Below are positions 26,738-35,838 of a stretch of 64,000 nucleotides of DNA, piece by piece (the first letter of the stretch is position 1; every line of letters begins with the position of its first letter). This DNA comes from an uncultured Clostridia bacterium (GTDB lineage Bacteria > Bacillota > Clostridia > Oscillospirales > Ruminococcaceae): the NCBI GenBank assembly GCA_944385905.1, contig CALWZA010000025.1, forward strand, positions 1-64,000. Reading direction: 5' to 3'. The position numbers and the translations under genes were made by a program. The notes under the pieces are model-generated. The model saw nothing but the letters and a program-made list of their open reading frames with translations. It was not told where the DNA came from and made no database searches.

Positions 26738-28012
26738 TTGAAAATACTCGTTGTAGGCGGCGGCGGCCGAGAACACGCCATTATAAAGTCTCTTAAGAAA
26801 AACAAAAGCATTAAAAAAATATATGCCCTTCCCGGAAACGGCGGAATTGCGGCTGACGCTGAATGCGTTGATATCGGCGCTAAGGACATTGACGGGATAG
26901 TTAAGTTTGCTGTCGAAAACGCCGTTGACTTCGCTGTCGTCGCACCTGACGATCCTCTTGTTCTCGGAGCTGTTGACGCTCTTGAAGCCGCAGGAATCCC
27001 CTGCTTCGGTCCAAACGCAAAAGCCGCGATTATTGAAGGAAGCAAGGTGTTCTCGAAAAATCTTATGAAAAAATACTCTATTCCGACTGCCCGGTACGAG
27101 GTATTTTCCGATATGGAGTCGGCACTGGAATATCTGAAAACCGCTCCTATACCGACAGTTATCAAAGCTGACGGTCTTGCTCTCGGAAAGGGTGTAATCA
27201 TCGCTCAGACCCGTGAAGACGCGGTAAATGCGGTTAAGTCGATGATGGAGGACAAGATTTTCGGCGCGAGCGGTAATAACATTGTTATAGAAGAGTTTTT
27301 GACAGGTCCTGAGGTCTCCGTTTTGGCTTTTACCGACGGAAAAACCGTAAAGCCGATGGTTTCATCTATGGATCACAAAAGAGCTTTTGATAACGACCAG
27401 GGCTTGAACACCGGCGGAATGGGCACAATCGCTCCTAATCCTTACTACACAGACGAAATCGCCGATGAGTGCATGGAGAAAATTTTTCTTCCGACTATTA
27501 ATGCGATGAACGCCGAGGGAAGAACCTTTAAGGGATGTCTATATTTCGGACTTATGCTCACTCCGGACGGCCCTAAGGTTATTGAATACAACTGCCGCTT
27601 CGGCGACCCTGAAACTCAGGTTGTTCTGCCTTTGCTCAAAAGCGATTTATTCACAATCATGAAAGCTACGAGAGACGGAAATCTTGCTGATACCGAGGTT
27701 AAATTCTCAAACGGCTGCGCATGCTGTGTTATTATAGCCTCAAAGGGATATCCTCAGAAATATGAGAGCGGATTTGAGATTTCACTTCCAAGGTGCAAAA
27801 ACGGCGCTGAATTTTTCGTTGCGGGAGCTAAGCTTTCTGACGACGGCAAGCTTCTTTCGGCTGGAGGCAGAGTTTTGGGCGTTACTCAGACTGCAGATAC
27901 TCTTGCAGAAGCAATTGACAAAGCTTACAAGGCTGTTAAAAAAGTTAAATTTGAAAACGGATTTTTCCGAAGCGACATTGGTCAGCGTGCTTTAAAAGCC
28001 GGAAAGGACTGA
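26738..28012 (+). CDS. purD: phosphoribosylamine-glycine ligase (GAR synthetase)
   Basis: A 424-residue ATP-grasp enzyme joining phosphoribosylamine and glycine. The N-terminal motif is LVVGGGGREHAII, followed by LPGNGGIAADAECV, the ATP-grasp core with VIKADGLALGKGVIIA and the conserved VIEYNCRFGDPETQVVLPLL. Translation starts at a TTG (26738) with AAGGAG nine bases upstream; no ATG or GTG stands at the homologous position. Confidence 0.96.
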   Translation: MKILVVGGGGREHAIIKSLKKNKSIKKIYALPGNGGIAADAECVDIGAKDIDGIVKFAVENAVDFAVVAPDDPLVLGAVDALEAAGIPCFGPNAKAAIIEGSKVFSKNLMKKYSIPTARYEVFSDMESALEYLKTAPIPTVIKADGLALGKGVIIAQTREDAVNAVKSMMEDKIFGASGNNIVIEEFLTGPEVSVLAFTDGKTVKPMVSSMDHKRAFDNDQGLNTGGMGTIAPNPYYTDEIADECMEKIFLPTINAMNAEGRTFKGCLYFGLMLTPDGPKVIEYNCRFGDPETQVVLPLLKSDLFTIMKATRDGNLADTEVKFSNGCACCVIIASKGYPQKYESGFEISLPRCKNGAEFFVAGAKLSDDGKLLSAGGRVLGVTQTADTLAEAIDKAYKAVKKVKFENGFFRSDIGQRALKAGKD

Positions 28013-28019
28013 TAAATTT

Positions 28020-31000
28020 ATGGTATACAGAGTTTATGTTGAAAAGAAAAAAGAGCTTGCTCATGAAGCCAACGCTCTTAAAAACGATATCCGCTCGCTT
28101 TTGCAGATAAAAGGTCTTGACGACTTGAGAATTCTCAACAGATATGATGTTGAGAATATCGACAAAGAGCTTTTCGATTACGCTAAGACCGCTGTTTTTT
28201 CCGAGCCTCAGCTTGACATTGTCACCGATGAGCTGAACTTTTCCAAAAATGACGTTGTTTTCGCTGTTGAGTATCTCCCCGGTCAGTTTGATCAGAGAGC
28301 TGATTCAGCCGCTCAGTGTATTCAGATTATTTCTCAGAAAGACAGACCGACTGTCAGAACCGCAAAGATATACGTTCTTTCGGGAAAGCTTTCAGATGAT
28401 GAAATATCAGCTGTGAAAAAATATGTCATCAACCCTGTTGAAAGCCGTGAGGCGTCACTTGAAAAATACGATACTCTTAAAATCAACTATTCTATTCCGA
28501 CGACTGTTGAAACTCTCAGTGGATTTTTAGCCCTTGACGACAAGGGACTTGAGGAGTTTGTCTCGAAAATGGGTCTTGCCATGGACACTGACGACATTAA
28601 ATTCTGTCAGGACTACTTTAAAAGCGAGAACAGAGAGCCTACCATCACAGAAATCCGAATGATAGATACTTACTGGTCCGACCACTGCCGTCACACGACT
28701 TTCCTTACGACTATTGACAGCGTTAAGTTTGAGGACGAGCTTTTGCAGTCGGCTTGGAACGATTATATTGACGTCCGCAAGGATTTGAACCGTACAAAAC
28801 CTATTAACCTGATGGATATCGGCACAATAGCCGCCAAATATCTTAAAAAGCACGGAAAACTCGACAAGCTTGATGAGTCCGAGGAAATCAACGCCTGCAC
28901 TGTTAAGATGGACGTTGAAATTGAAGGAAAAACCGAAAAATGGCTTTTGCTTTTCAAAAACGAAACTCATAACCACCCCACCGAAATCGAGCCTTTCGGA
29001 GGCGCGGCTACATGCATAGGCGGCGCTATCAGAGACCCGCTTTCCGGACGCTCTTACGTTTACGCCGCTATGCGAGTTACAGGCGCGGCTGACCCCCTCA
29101 AGCCTGTAAAAGACACTCTTCCCGGAAAACTTCCTCAGAGAAAAATCGTCACTACTGCCGCTGCGGGATATTCTTCATACGGAAACCAGATAGGTCTGGC
29201 TACCGGACAGGTTGATGAAATTTATCATGAGGGCTATGCGGCTAAAAGAATGGAAATAGGCGCTGTTATCGGTGCCGCCCCATGTGAAAACGTTCGCCGT
29301 GAATGTCCTGAGCCGGGAGACATTGTTATTCTCCTCGGCGGAAGAACAGGCCGTGACGGCTGCGGAGGAGCGACAGGCTCATCAAAATCCCACACGCTCC
29401 ACTCTCTTGAAAGCTGCGGCGCGGAGGTTCAGAAAGGTAACGCTCCAGAGGAAAGAAAGCTTCAGAGACTTTTCAGAAACAAAGAGGCTTCCCTTCTTAT
29501 CAAGCGATGCAACGACTTCGGCGCCGGCGGCGTATCGGTTGCCGTAGGTGAGCTTGCCGACGGCCTTGATATCGACCTAAACGCCGTACTTAAGAAATAT
29601 GACGGACTTGACGGAACTGAGCTTGCGATAAGCGAATCTCAGGAAAGAATGGCTGTTGTTGTAGCCCCAAAAGACGTTGAACGCTTCAGACAAATTGCCG
29701 ACAGCGAAAACCTTGAAACCTCAATTGTAGCGGTTGTCAAGGCTGAGCCAAGACTCACTATGAAATGGAACGGAAACGTAATTGTTGATATTTCAAGAGA
29801 ATTTTTAAATTCTAACGGCGCTCAAAAGCACATAGATATTGCTCCTGAGTCTCCCAAAGCTTTTGCTAAGGAGATACCGTCAGGCTTTGAAAGCGGTATG
29901 AATTCGCTCGCCGGCGACCTTAACGTTTGCTCTAAGAGAGGCTTGAGCGAAAGATTTGACTCGACAATCGGCGCAGGCACGGTACTTATGCCGTTCGGAG
30001 GAAAAAATCAGCTCACTCCGATTCAGGCAATGGTAAACAAAGTTTCAGTTGAGAAAAAACACACCTCAACCTGCTCGATGATGGCTTGGGGATACAACCC
30101 GTTTATATCCGAAAAAAGCCCTTACCACGGCGCTTACCTTGCTGTAATTGAATCGGTTTCAAAGCTTATTGCGACCGGCGCTAAGTTTGAGGACATTTAT
30201 CTTACTTTCCAGGAATATTTTGAAAAGCCTATGAAAGACCCGACGCGCTGGGGTCAGCCTCTTGCGGCTTTGCTCGGCGCATTTAAGGCTCAGACTGAGC
30301 TTTCAATTGCGGCAATCGGCGGAAAGGACTCAATGAGCGGTACGTTTGAGCACATTGACGTTCCCCCTACCCTTGTTTCTTTTGCGGTCACGACAGAAAA
30401 CGTCAAAAACATAGTTTCTAACGAGTTCAAGGAAGCAGGTCACAAGGTTTACCTTATTAAGCCTGATTATGACAGCAACGGCTTGCCTGTTACTGATTCG
30501 CTCCTTAAGGTATTTGATATTGTTCGGGGACTTATGGAAAGCGGCACCGTTGTCGCCGGCTATACCCCGACATACGGTGGCGTTGCTGAGGCTGTAATGA
30601 AAATGTGCTTCGGAAACTCAATCGGTTTTGAGTTTGATGAAAATGTTACTCTTGACGACATCTTCGGGTACAACTACGGCTCGTTTATTCTTGAAGCCGT
30701 CGATGACATCGACTTCGGTATTTTGCTCGGAGTTACGACTGATTCTCAGAACATTAAGTACAAAAATGAATCCGCTGAACTTTCTAAGCTCCTTGAAATT
30801 TACGAAGGTAAGCTTGAACCTATTTTCTCCTGCAACATACCTAGTGAGGGCAAGGATATTCCAGCATTTAACTTCAAGGCTTCAAGCTATCCTTCACCGA
30901 AAATCGGACTCTCAAAGCCGCACGTTCTTATTCCTGTTTTCCCGGGAACCAACTGCGAATTTGACACGGCAAAAGCCCTTGCTACCGCAGGATGCGACCC

Positions 31001-31715
31001 TGAGATTTTTGTTATCAGAAATCTCACTTCAGACGCTATTTCAGACTCCGTAAAAAACTTTGCTCAAAAAGTTAAGCAGTCTCAGATTATATTTATCCCC
31101 GGAGGATTTTCCGGCGGCGACGAGCCTGACGGTTCAGCTAAGTTTATTACGGCTTTCTTCAGAAACGCTCAGATTAAAGACGCCGTTTCAGATTTGCTCG
31201 ACAACAGAGACGGTCTTATGGCTGGTATTTGCAACGGCTTCCAGGCGCTTATCAAGCTCGGTCTTGTTCCGTTCGGCAAAATCATAGACACTGACGAAAA
31301 CTGTCCGACTCTTACATTCAACACTATCGGACGTCACCAGTCAAGAATAGTCAGAACAAGAATCGCTTCAAACAAGTCCCCGTGGCTTGCAAAAACCAAT
31401 CCCGGCGATATTGTAAACGCTGCCATTTCACACGGCGAGGGAAGATTCTTAGCAAGCGACGAGCTTATCGCTAAACTAGCTGAAAACGGTCAGATAGCTA
31501 CACAGTATGTTGACCTCTCCGGCAAGCCTACTGACGATATCCGCTTTAACCCGAACAACTCCGCTTTCGCTATTGAAGGCATTACGTCACCCGACGGCAG
31601 AGTCATCGGCAAAATGGGACACTCCGAGAGAATAGGAAACGGTCTTTACAAGAATGTTCCCGGAACATATGAAATGGGTCTGTTTGAGTCAGCCGCATCA
31701 TATTTTAAAATCTAA
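28020..31715 (+). CDS. purL: phosphoribosylformylglycinamidine synthase, large single-chain form
   Basis: A 1231-residue FGAM synthetase combining the PurS-like, synthetase (two AIRS modules) and glutaminase domains that many Firmicutes encode as separate purS, purL and purQ. The catalytic core includes MIDTYWSDHCRHTTF and FKNETHNHPTEIEPFGGAATC. The C-terminal class I amidotransferase (from about 970) has FPGTNCEFDTAKA, PGGFSGGDE and the cysteine nucleophile in GICNGFQALIKLG. It starts 7 bases after purD and ends the operon at a strong terminator. No purS or purQ is present here. Confidence 0.96.
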   Translation: MVYRVYVEKKKELAHEANALKNDIRSLLQIKGLDDLRILNRYDVENIDKELFDYAKTAVFSEPQLDIVTDELNFSKNDVVFAVEYLPGQFDQRADSAAQCIQIISQKDRPTVRTAKIYVLSGKLSDDEISAVKKYVINPVESREASLEKYDTLKINYSIPTTVETLSGFLALDDKGLEEFVSKMGLAMDTDDIKFCQDYFKSENREPTITEIRMIDTYWSDHCRHTTFLTTIDSVKFEDELLQSAWNDYIDVRKDLNRTKPINLMDIGTIAAKYLKKHGKLDKLDESEEINACTVKMDVEIEGKTEKWLLLFKNETHNHPTEIEPFGGAATCIGGAIRDPLSGRSYVYAAMRVTGAADPLKPVKDTLPGKLPQRKIVTTAAAGYSSYGNQIGLATGQVDEIYHEGYAAKRMEIGAVIGAAPCENVRRECPEPGDIVILLGGRTGRDGCGGATGSSKSHTLHSLESCGAEVQKGNAPEERKLQRLFRNKEASLLIKRCNDFGAGGVSVAVGELADGLDIDLNAVLKKYDGLDGTELAISESQERMAVVVAPKDVERFRQIADSENLETSIVAVVKAEPRLTMKWNGNVIVDISREFLNSNGAQKHIDIAPESPKAFAKEIPSGFESGMNSLAGDLNVCSKRGLSERFDSTIGAGTVLMPFGGKNQLTPIQAMVNKVSVEKKHTSTCSMMAWGYNPFISEKSPYHGAYLAVIESVSKLIATGAKFEDIYLTFQEYFEKPMKDPTRWGQPLAALLGAFKAQTELSIAAIGGKDSMSGTFEHIDVPPTLVSFAVTTENVKNIVSNEFKEAGHKVYLIKPDYDSNGLPVTDSLLKVFDIVRGLMESGTVVAGYTPTYGGVAEAVMKMCFGNSIGFEFDENVTLDDIFGYNYGSFILEAVDDIDFGILLGVTTDSQNIKYKNESAELSKLLEIYEGKLEPIFSCNIPSEGKDIPAFNFKASSYPSPKIGLSKPHVLIPVFPGTNCEFDTAKALATAGCDPEIFVIRNLTSDAISDSVKNFAQKVKQSQIIFIPGGFSGGDEPDGSAKFITAFFRNAQIKDAVSDLLDNRDGLMAGICNGFQALIKLGLVPFGKIIDTDENCPTLTFNTIGRHQSRIVRTRIASNKSPWLAKTNPGDIVNAAISHGEGRFLASDELIAKLAENGQIATQYVDLSGKPTDDIRFNPNNSAFAIEGITSPDGRVIGKMGHSERIGNGLYKNVPGTYEMGLFESAASYFKI

Positions 31716-31727
31716 CTTATTTGTTTT

Positions 31728-31769
31728 AAAAAACACGGTACTGCATTATTTACAGCACCGTGTTTTTTT
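31728..31769. terminator. bidirectional terminator between purL and the GH74 gene
   Basis: AAAAAACACGGTACTG (31728-31743) pairs with CAGCACCGTGTTTTTT (31753-31768). T runs exist on both strands, and the hairpin touches the stop of the convergent GH74 gene. Confidence 0.85.
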
Positions 31770-34700
31770 ATTCAGGTCTGATATAATCATTATCAGGCTC
31801 AGGAAGCGGATAATTTTCAGCATCAACTTTATTTAATATCCTTTCGAGAAGATAACTCTTATCAGCTTCCCCTACCAAATTATTATCATAGCATACTTTG
31901 GCAACATAGAAAACACTTCGTGACAAGATATTTCCGTATTCACAGTACTGAACGCCACTAATAGTATATGTCACACACGGCCTTGCCAGATAGTAATAAT
32001 TTAATTCATTGTCTAAAATATCTGTAAGTACTATATTTGAAAATTTTATATTTCCCTCCTCGCGGATATTGACTGCTTCATAATAATAAACATCTGCATC
32101 AGGCTGACTCACAGCTTCCAAGGTGAATTGCGATACATCCAAAGCAGATGTATCGATGCCGGTTATTGAAAACCTCTGTCCGCTAGCATAGATAAATCCT
32201 AATTTTACGTCTTCGGCGCTTGCGGGAAGCTTTGAAAGATCATATGAAAACTTAAACCTTAAATCTTCGTTCGCCGTACCGTCAGTCTTAAGCCGTATCT
32301 GAGCTCCTCCGGTATTTTCCTCAGTATTAAACTCAACGAATGATTGTTCAAAGCTTCCGATAGGATACACCTTTAAAGCGTCTACCTGAAAATAATTTCC
32401 GCCTCCGGTTTTTATGACTTTTAAAGTGTGAGTTGTATTTGAAAGACTCCTTGTGCTGAATATAGGCTGCTGCTGAATTACATTTGATGACGGCGTATTT
32501 ACAAACTGAGAAACCAATACCCCATCAATATAAATATCAAGGTCTGCGTATTCGCCTGAGCTTCCGCCCTTAGGCGCAATATAGTCTATACCGACACCGT
32601 TAAAGATAAATTCAAACGAATCACCTATTGCCGTCGTAAACATAACATCATTTTTATATTCGCCGTAGCTGCGGTTTCCGGCATATTCCCAGCTTCCGGA
32701 ATACTTTATTCCCGAATATGTGTTGTTGTAAGTTTTTACCTTGTTTTCAGAATCTGCGCCTATAAACCTATGATACACAATACCCATTCCTTCGGTTGAC
32801 ATATATACTGTTCCGAATTCATTCATGTCGCCGACTATAAATCTGCCGCATGTCCCTCCGTACAAGTGGTTGTCATCATCAAGGCGAAGCCATGTATTGC
32901 CGTCGTCTGTTGAGTAATACACACACCTTTCGCCCGAGCCGTTGGCGTAACCGCTCACATAAATCGTCAGAGGCCCGCCTTCACTTTCGGATTTGCCGAC
33001 TCCGACTGATAATGCATTTGATATGCCGCTGACCTTAGAAAAAGTTTTTCCTCCGTCTTCAGTAACACGCAGGCTGTCTGAGCATGCGATGTATACCTTT
33101 CCTGCAGTTCCGTAAGCGTGAGCTGTTTTTCCGTTCGCAGTGGGTATTGCATTTACGCTGAATGTTTTTCCGTAATCGGTGCTGTAATAGAACTTTCCGG
33201 ATTTTGAGGCATATACTACATTTTTATTTACAGAATCAACCTCAAATACAACTCCTGCCTCTATTCCTGAACAACTGTTCCACGTAGCCCCGTTGTTGTC
33301 GGTATACTGCGGTGTCTGACTGCTGCTGCTTCGGAAATATCTGTTTGAGCCGCCTGAGTTGCTTGTAACCGCAACACTCCAATCGTTGTCTCCTGATGAG
33401 TTTGAAAGCTGTGACCAAGTTAATCCTGCGTCAAGAGAATAAACTATGCTTGTCTTATTGTTAGCTTTTACAATAACATTTGTATTGAAAGGATTAAATC
33501 CTATTGAAGTTCCGTTTCCGTCTCTGTTACTGCTGTATGACATTGCGTAGTCTTCAACAGAAGTATGTATAAAACCGTTGTAATCACCGATAACAGAATA
33601 CACATTGCCGTCAGGTATGCTTATTACATCAAACGGAACTGATTCCTCTATTCCGTTTGAGTCAAAATAATAGTCAGGCAATTCGTCCCAGATATTGTCA
33701 CTCCTATAAATTCCGTTTCCCGATATTACAAACATCTGATCATTGTCAAGCGGGTTAGTTTCCATACAGCCAGCCCAGTGAAGACCTATTCCGCTAACCC
33801 ATGTGCTTCCTGCAGATGTCAAAGGGTTTTCTGAAGTCATATTTATTTCGTTCCATGTTCTTCCGCCGTCATATGTGCGAAAAAAAGTATCTCCCCAGCT
33901 TGCCGTTCCGTCTATCCATTGCTGATACAGATATTTTCCTCTGGTACAAGCAACCATGCTGTTGTTATCGTCGCTTTTGAATATAACGTCTCCGACCGGA
34001 TACGAATTAGGAAGACTGATATCGTCTACTGTTCCCGAACCGACATTATATCTGTACATAGCTCCAGATTCATCATTTCCTCCTGCCGACGCAGAATATG
34101 TAATTATTAGGTTGCCTGCATTGTCAAATCTCATTCTTTGAGGATAAAAATTTGTCGGAAGCGCAGACGAAAGAGCTTCCCATGTTTCTCCTCCGTTTTC
34201 GGAAATGAATATGTTCGCCTTGCCGTTTACCGACGCCGCAGCATAAATTTTTCTGGAAACACCGTTTGTCATTCCGGAATTTTCGTCTATCAGCAAAGAA
34301 ATAATTCCAACCAAGTTGTCCGTCGTCTTTACCTCAGGATAAGGATACCAGTCGAACCATGCAACCTCGTTTGTCATTACTCCTAAGTCGGTAAGCATTG
34401 ACCATGTTGCTCCGCCGTCTGTACTTTTTATAATCCCTCCCGTTCTTCCCGCTGCATAGACAACCAATGGATTGTTAGGATCGACCGCGATTCTTTCTCC
34501 GGTCTGACGTCCGTTGCCGTTTCCGTGAACTCTTATAAGATCCGTTATCTCAGTTTTTGTAAAACTATTTCCGCCGTCAGTAGATTTTAGCATCCATGTC
34601 CTGCCGCTGTTAAAATACTGACATCCGCACAGCATATAGACTGTATTATCATCAGTAGGATCAACCGCAATGCTCTCAACGCTCATCATTCCGACTTCAT

Positions 34701-34998
34701 CTGCTGAGACAAAGCTCATTATCTGAGTCCATCTGCCGTTATCATAACGGTACGCTCCCCCTACATCTGTTCTGGCATACATTACTTCCTGCCCAGTGAC
34801 TATTCCTGTTACATAACCTGTTCCTCCTATTGAGAGAGAGCCCCATTCTGATATTTTCAGCGGCTCATCTGTATTCGCAGCTTTTGCCGAAATACCTCCG
34901 CTTATCGGCTCCGCTGCTAATGCTGCAATCATGGCAGCTGTTACTATCGCTGATATTCCTTTTAATCCTAATATTTTTAATCTTTCTGCTGATTTCAT
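31768..34998 (-). CDS. secreted GH74 xyloglucanase-like protein
   Basis: A 1076-residue exported protein with a signal peptide (1-40, ending ISAKA-AN). About 40-720 form the two seven-bladed propellers of glycoside hydrolase family 74, with repeated BNR/Asp-box motifs (STDGGNSF, STDGGATWS, SENGGETWE, TYDGGRTWN). The two catalytic aspartates should lie in ARTDVGGAYRYD (near residue 76) and in the GDYNGFIH motif in the middle. Family members cut xyloglucan. After about 730 comes a carbohydrate-binding-like jelly-roll module (EYADLDIYIDGVLVSQF), then an uncharacterised ~200-residue C-terminal module. No dockerin motif is visible, so it is probably released or held by another mechanism. Confidence 0.88.
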   Translation of the reverse strand: MKSAERLKILGLKGISAIVTAAMIAALAAEPISGGISAKAANTDEPLKISEWGSLSIGGTGYVTGIVTGQEVMYARTDVGGAYRYDNGRWTQIMSFVSADEVGMMSVESIAVDPTDDNTVYMLCGCQYFNSGRTWMLKSTDGGNSFTKTEITDLIRVHGNGNGRQTGERIAVDPNNPLVVYAAGRTGGIIKSTDGGATWSMLTDLGVMTNEVAWFDWYPYPEVKTTDNLVGIISLLIDENSGMTNGVSRKIYAAASVNGKANIFISENGGETWEALSSALPTNFYPQRMRFDNAGNLIITYSASAGGNDESGAMYRYNVGSGTVDDISLPNSYPVGDVIFKSDDNNSMVACTRGKYLYQQWIDGTASWGDTFFRTYDGGRTWNEINMTSENPLTSAGSTWVSGIGLHWAGCMETNPLDNDQMFVISGNGIYRSDNIWDELPDYYFDSNGIEESVPFDVISIPDGNVYSVIGDYNGFIHTSVEDYAMSYSSNRDGNGTSIGFNPFNTNVIVKANNKTSIVYSLDAGLTWSQLSNSSGDNDWSVAVTSNSGGSNRYFRSSSSQTPQYTDNNGATWNSCSGIEAGVVFEVDSVNKNVVYASKSGKFYYSTDYGKTFSVNAIPTANGKTAHAYGTAGKVYIACSDSLRVTEDGGKTFSKVSGISNALSVGVGKSESEGGPLTIYVSGYANGSGERCVYYSTDDGNTWLRLDDDNHLYGGTCGRFIVGDMNEFGTVYMSTEGMGIVYHRFIGADSENKVKTYNNTYSGIKYSGSWEYAGNRSYGEYKNDVMFTTAIGDSFEFIFNGVGIDYIAPKGGSSGEYADLDIYIDGVLVSQFVNTPSSNVIQQQPIFSTRSLSNTTHTLKVIKTGGGNYFQVDALKVYPIGSFEQSFVEFNTEENTGGAQIRLKTDGTANEDLRFKFSYDLSKLPASAEDVKLGFIYASGQRFSITGIDTSALDVSQFTLEAVSQPDADVYYYEAVNIREEGNIKFSNIVLTDILDNELNYYYLARPCVTYTISGVQYCEYGNILSRSVFYVAKVCYDNNLVGEADKSYLLERILNKVDAENYPLPEPDNDYIRPE

Positions 34999-35053
34999 TT
35001 TATATTCGTCTGTCCTTCCGTTTAAAATCTCCTGACATCATATAACACATAAA

Positions 35054-35081
35054 ATTATATACTATTATAAAATTACGTCAA
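35054..35081 (-). promoter_or_regulatory. promoter of the GH74 gene
   Basis: On the minus strand TTGACG (35081-35076), 16 bases, TATAAT (35059-35054), leaving a leader of about 50 bases. Confidence 0.7.
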
Positions 35082-35109
35082 GCTAATTTCACTATTTTAT
35101 TGTATATCT

Positions 35110-35127
35110 ATGATAATTTTTTATCAT
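35110..35127. promoter_or_regulatory. palindromic operator candidate
   Basis: ATGATAA-TTTT-TTATCAT is a perfect 18-bp inverted repeat, 29 bases upstream of the GH74 -35 and within the divergent intergenic region. It could bind a dimeric regulator. AT-richness makes chance occurrence possible. Confidence 0.4.
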
Positions 35128-35205
35128 TTACATTGTTAAATTAGTTGATTATTAATATTTATTTTTATTTTCCGTTCCTTAATTTTGCTATCTGCTTTTT
35201 CTGTA

Positions 35206-35234
35206 TTGACTTTATTATTTGTGTGTGTTAAAAT
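35206..35234 (+). promoter_or_regulatory. promoter of the hydrogenase locus
   Basis: TTGACT (35206-35211), 17 bases, TAAAAT (35229-35234). The -10 is inside the Rex-like palindrome. Confidence 0.8.
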
Positions 35235-35242
35235 ATTAACAA
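35225..35242. promoter_or_regulatory. Rex-like operator over the hydrogenase promoter
   Basis: The sequence GTGTTAAAATATTAACAA matches the clostridial Rex consensus TTGTTAA-N4-TTAACAA at 13 of 14 defined positions. Rex represses fermentation and hydrogenase genes when NADH/NAD+ is low. The site covers the -10 element, an arrangement suited to repression. The rex gene itself is not in the window. Confidence 0.7.
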
Positions 35243-35278
35243 CTAATTCGGATATATATTTTTAAAAGGAGTTTTGTT

Positions 35279-35521
35279 ATGAAAGTTAAAGTTTGTATCG
35301 GCTCTTCATGTCATCTTAAAGGCTCAAGAAATGTAGTAGAATCGCTTCAGAATCTTATTAAGGATAATAACCTCAAAGATTCGGTCGACCTAAGCGGAGT
35401 TTTCTGCATGGGAAGGTGTAAAGAAAACGGAGTTAGCGTTTCCGTAGATGACAAATTATTTTCCGTTGTTCCGGATGATGTCGAGGACTTCTTTGAAAAT
35501 GAAATTAAAGCTAAGCTGTGA
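35279..35521 (+). CDS. thioredoxin-like [2Fe-2S] ferredoxin
   Basis: An 80-residue protein with the NuoE/HydC-type thioredoxin-like ferredoxin pattern: Cys6 and Cys11 (CIGSSC), then Cys43 and Cys47 (CMGRC), which should bind one [2Fe-2S] cluster. It is first in the hydrogenase locus and probably carries electrons to or from one of the two hydrogenases, which is inferred from position. An AAAAGGAG ribosome site precedes the ATG. A close paralogue follows 43 bases downstream. Confidence 0.88.
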   Translation: MKVKVCIGSSCHLKGSRNVVESLQNLIKDNNLKDSVDLSGVFCMGRCKENGVSVSVDDKLFSVVPDDVEDFFENEIKAKL

Positions 35522-35564
35522 TTTTTCTTGCTAATCTCCATCAGTTGAAAGGACTGGACTGTTT

Positions 35565-35810
35565 ATGTTGATCGAAATTTGCATCGGCTCCTCCTGTCAC
35601 CTTAAGGGCTCGCACGACATGATTGAGCTGTTTGAAAAAGCTATTGCGGATAATAATCTGCAAAATGATGTCGTTTTAGCCGGTTCGTTTTGCATGGGCT
35701 GCTGTTCGCAGGAAGGTGTCAGCGTTAAAATTGACGACGGCGAAATCTTCGGTGTTACCAAAGAGAACTTTAACGATTTCTTTAAAACTAAAGTTCTTGA
35801 CGCAGTTTAA
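35565..35810 (+). CDS. thioredoxin-like [2Fe-2S] ferredoxin, tandem paralogue
   Basis: An 81-residue duplicate of the preceding gene, sharing CIGSSCHLKGS, DNNL and the FCMG..C..GVSV block. The four ligands fall at Cys6, Cys11, Cys43 and Cys47, and there is an extra cysteine at 46 (CMGCC) that the first copy lacks, where it has Arg. The duplication and the altered cluster loop suggest two partner proteins or two potentials. It lies 28 bases before the sensory hydrogenase gene. Confidence 0.88.
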   Translation: MLIEICIGSSCHLKGSHDMIELFEKAIADNNLQNDVVLAGSFCMGCCSQEGVSVKIDDGEIFGVTKENFNDFFKTKVLDAV

Positions 35811-35838
35811 TATTTTAAGAAAGGTGTAGGACTTACAT

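Noticed and set aside
35141-35160. A TTGTTAA half site upstream of the hydrogenase promoter as a second Rex operator
   Set aside because: The second arm reads GTTGATT instead of TTAACAA, so only half of the palindrome is present.
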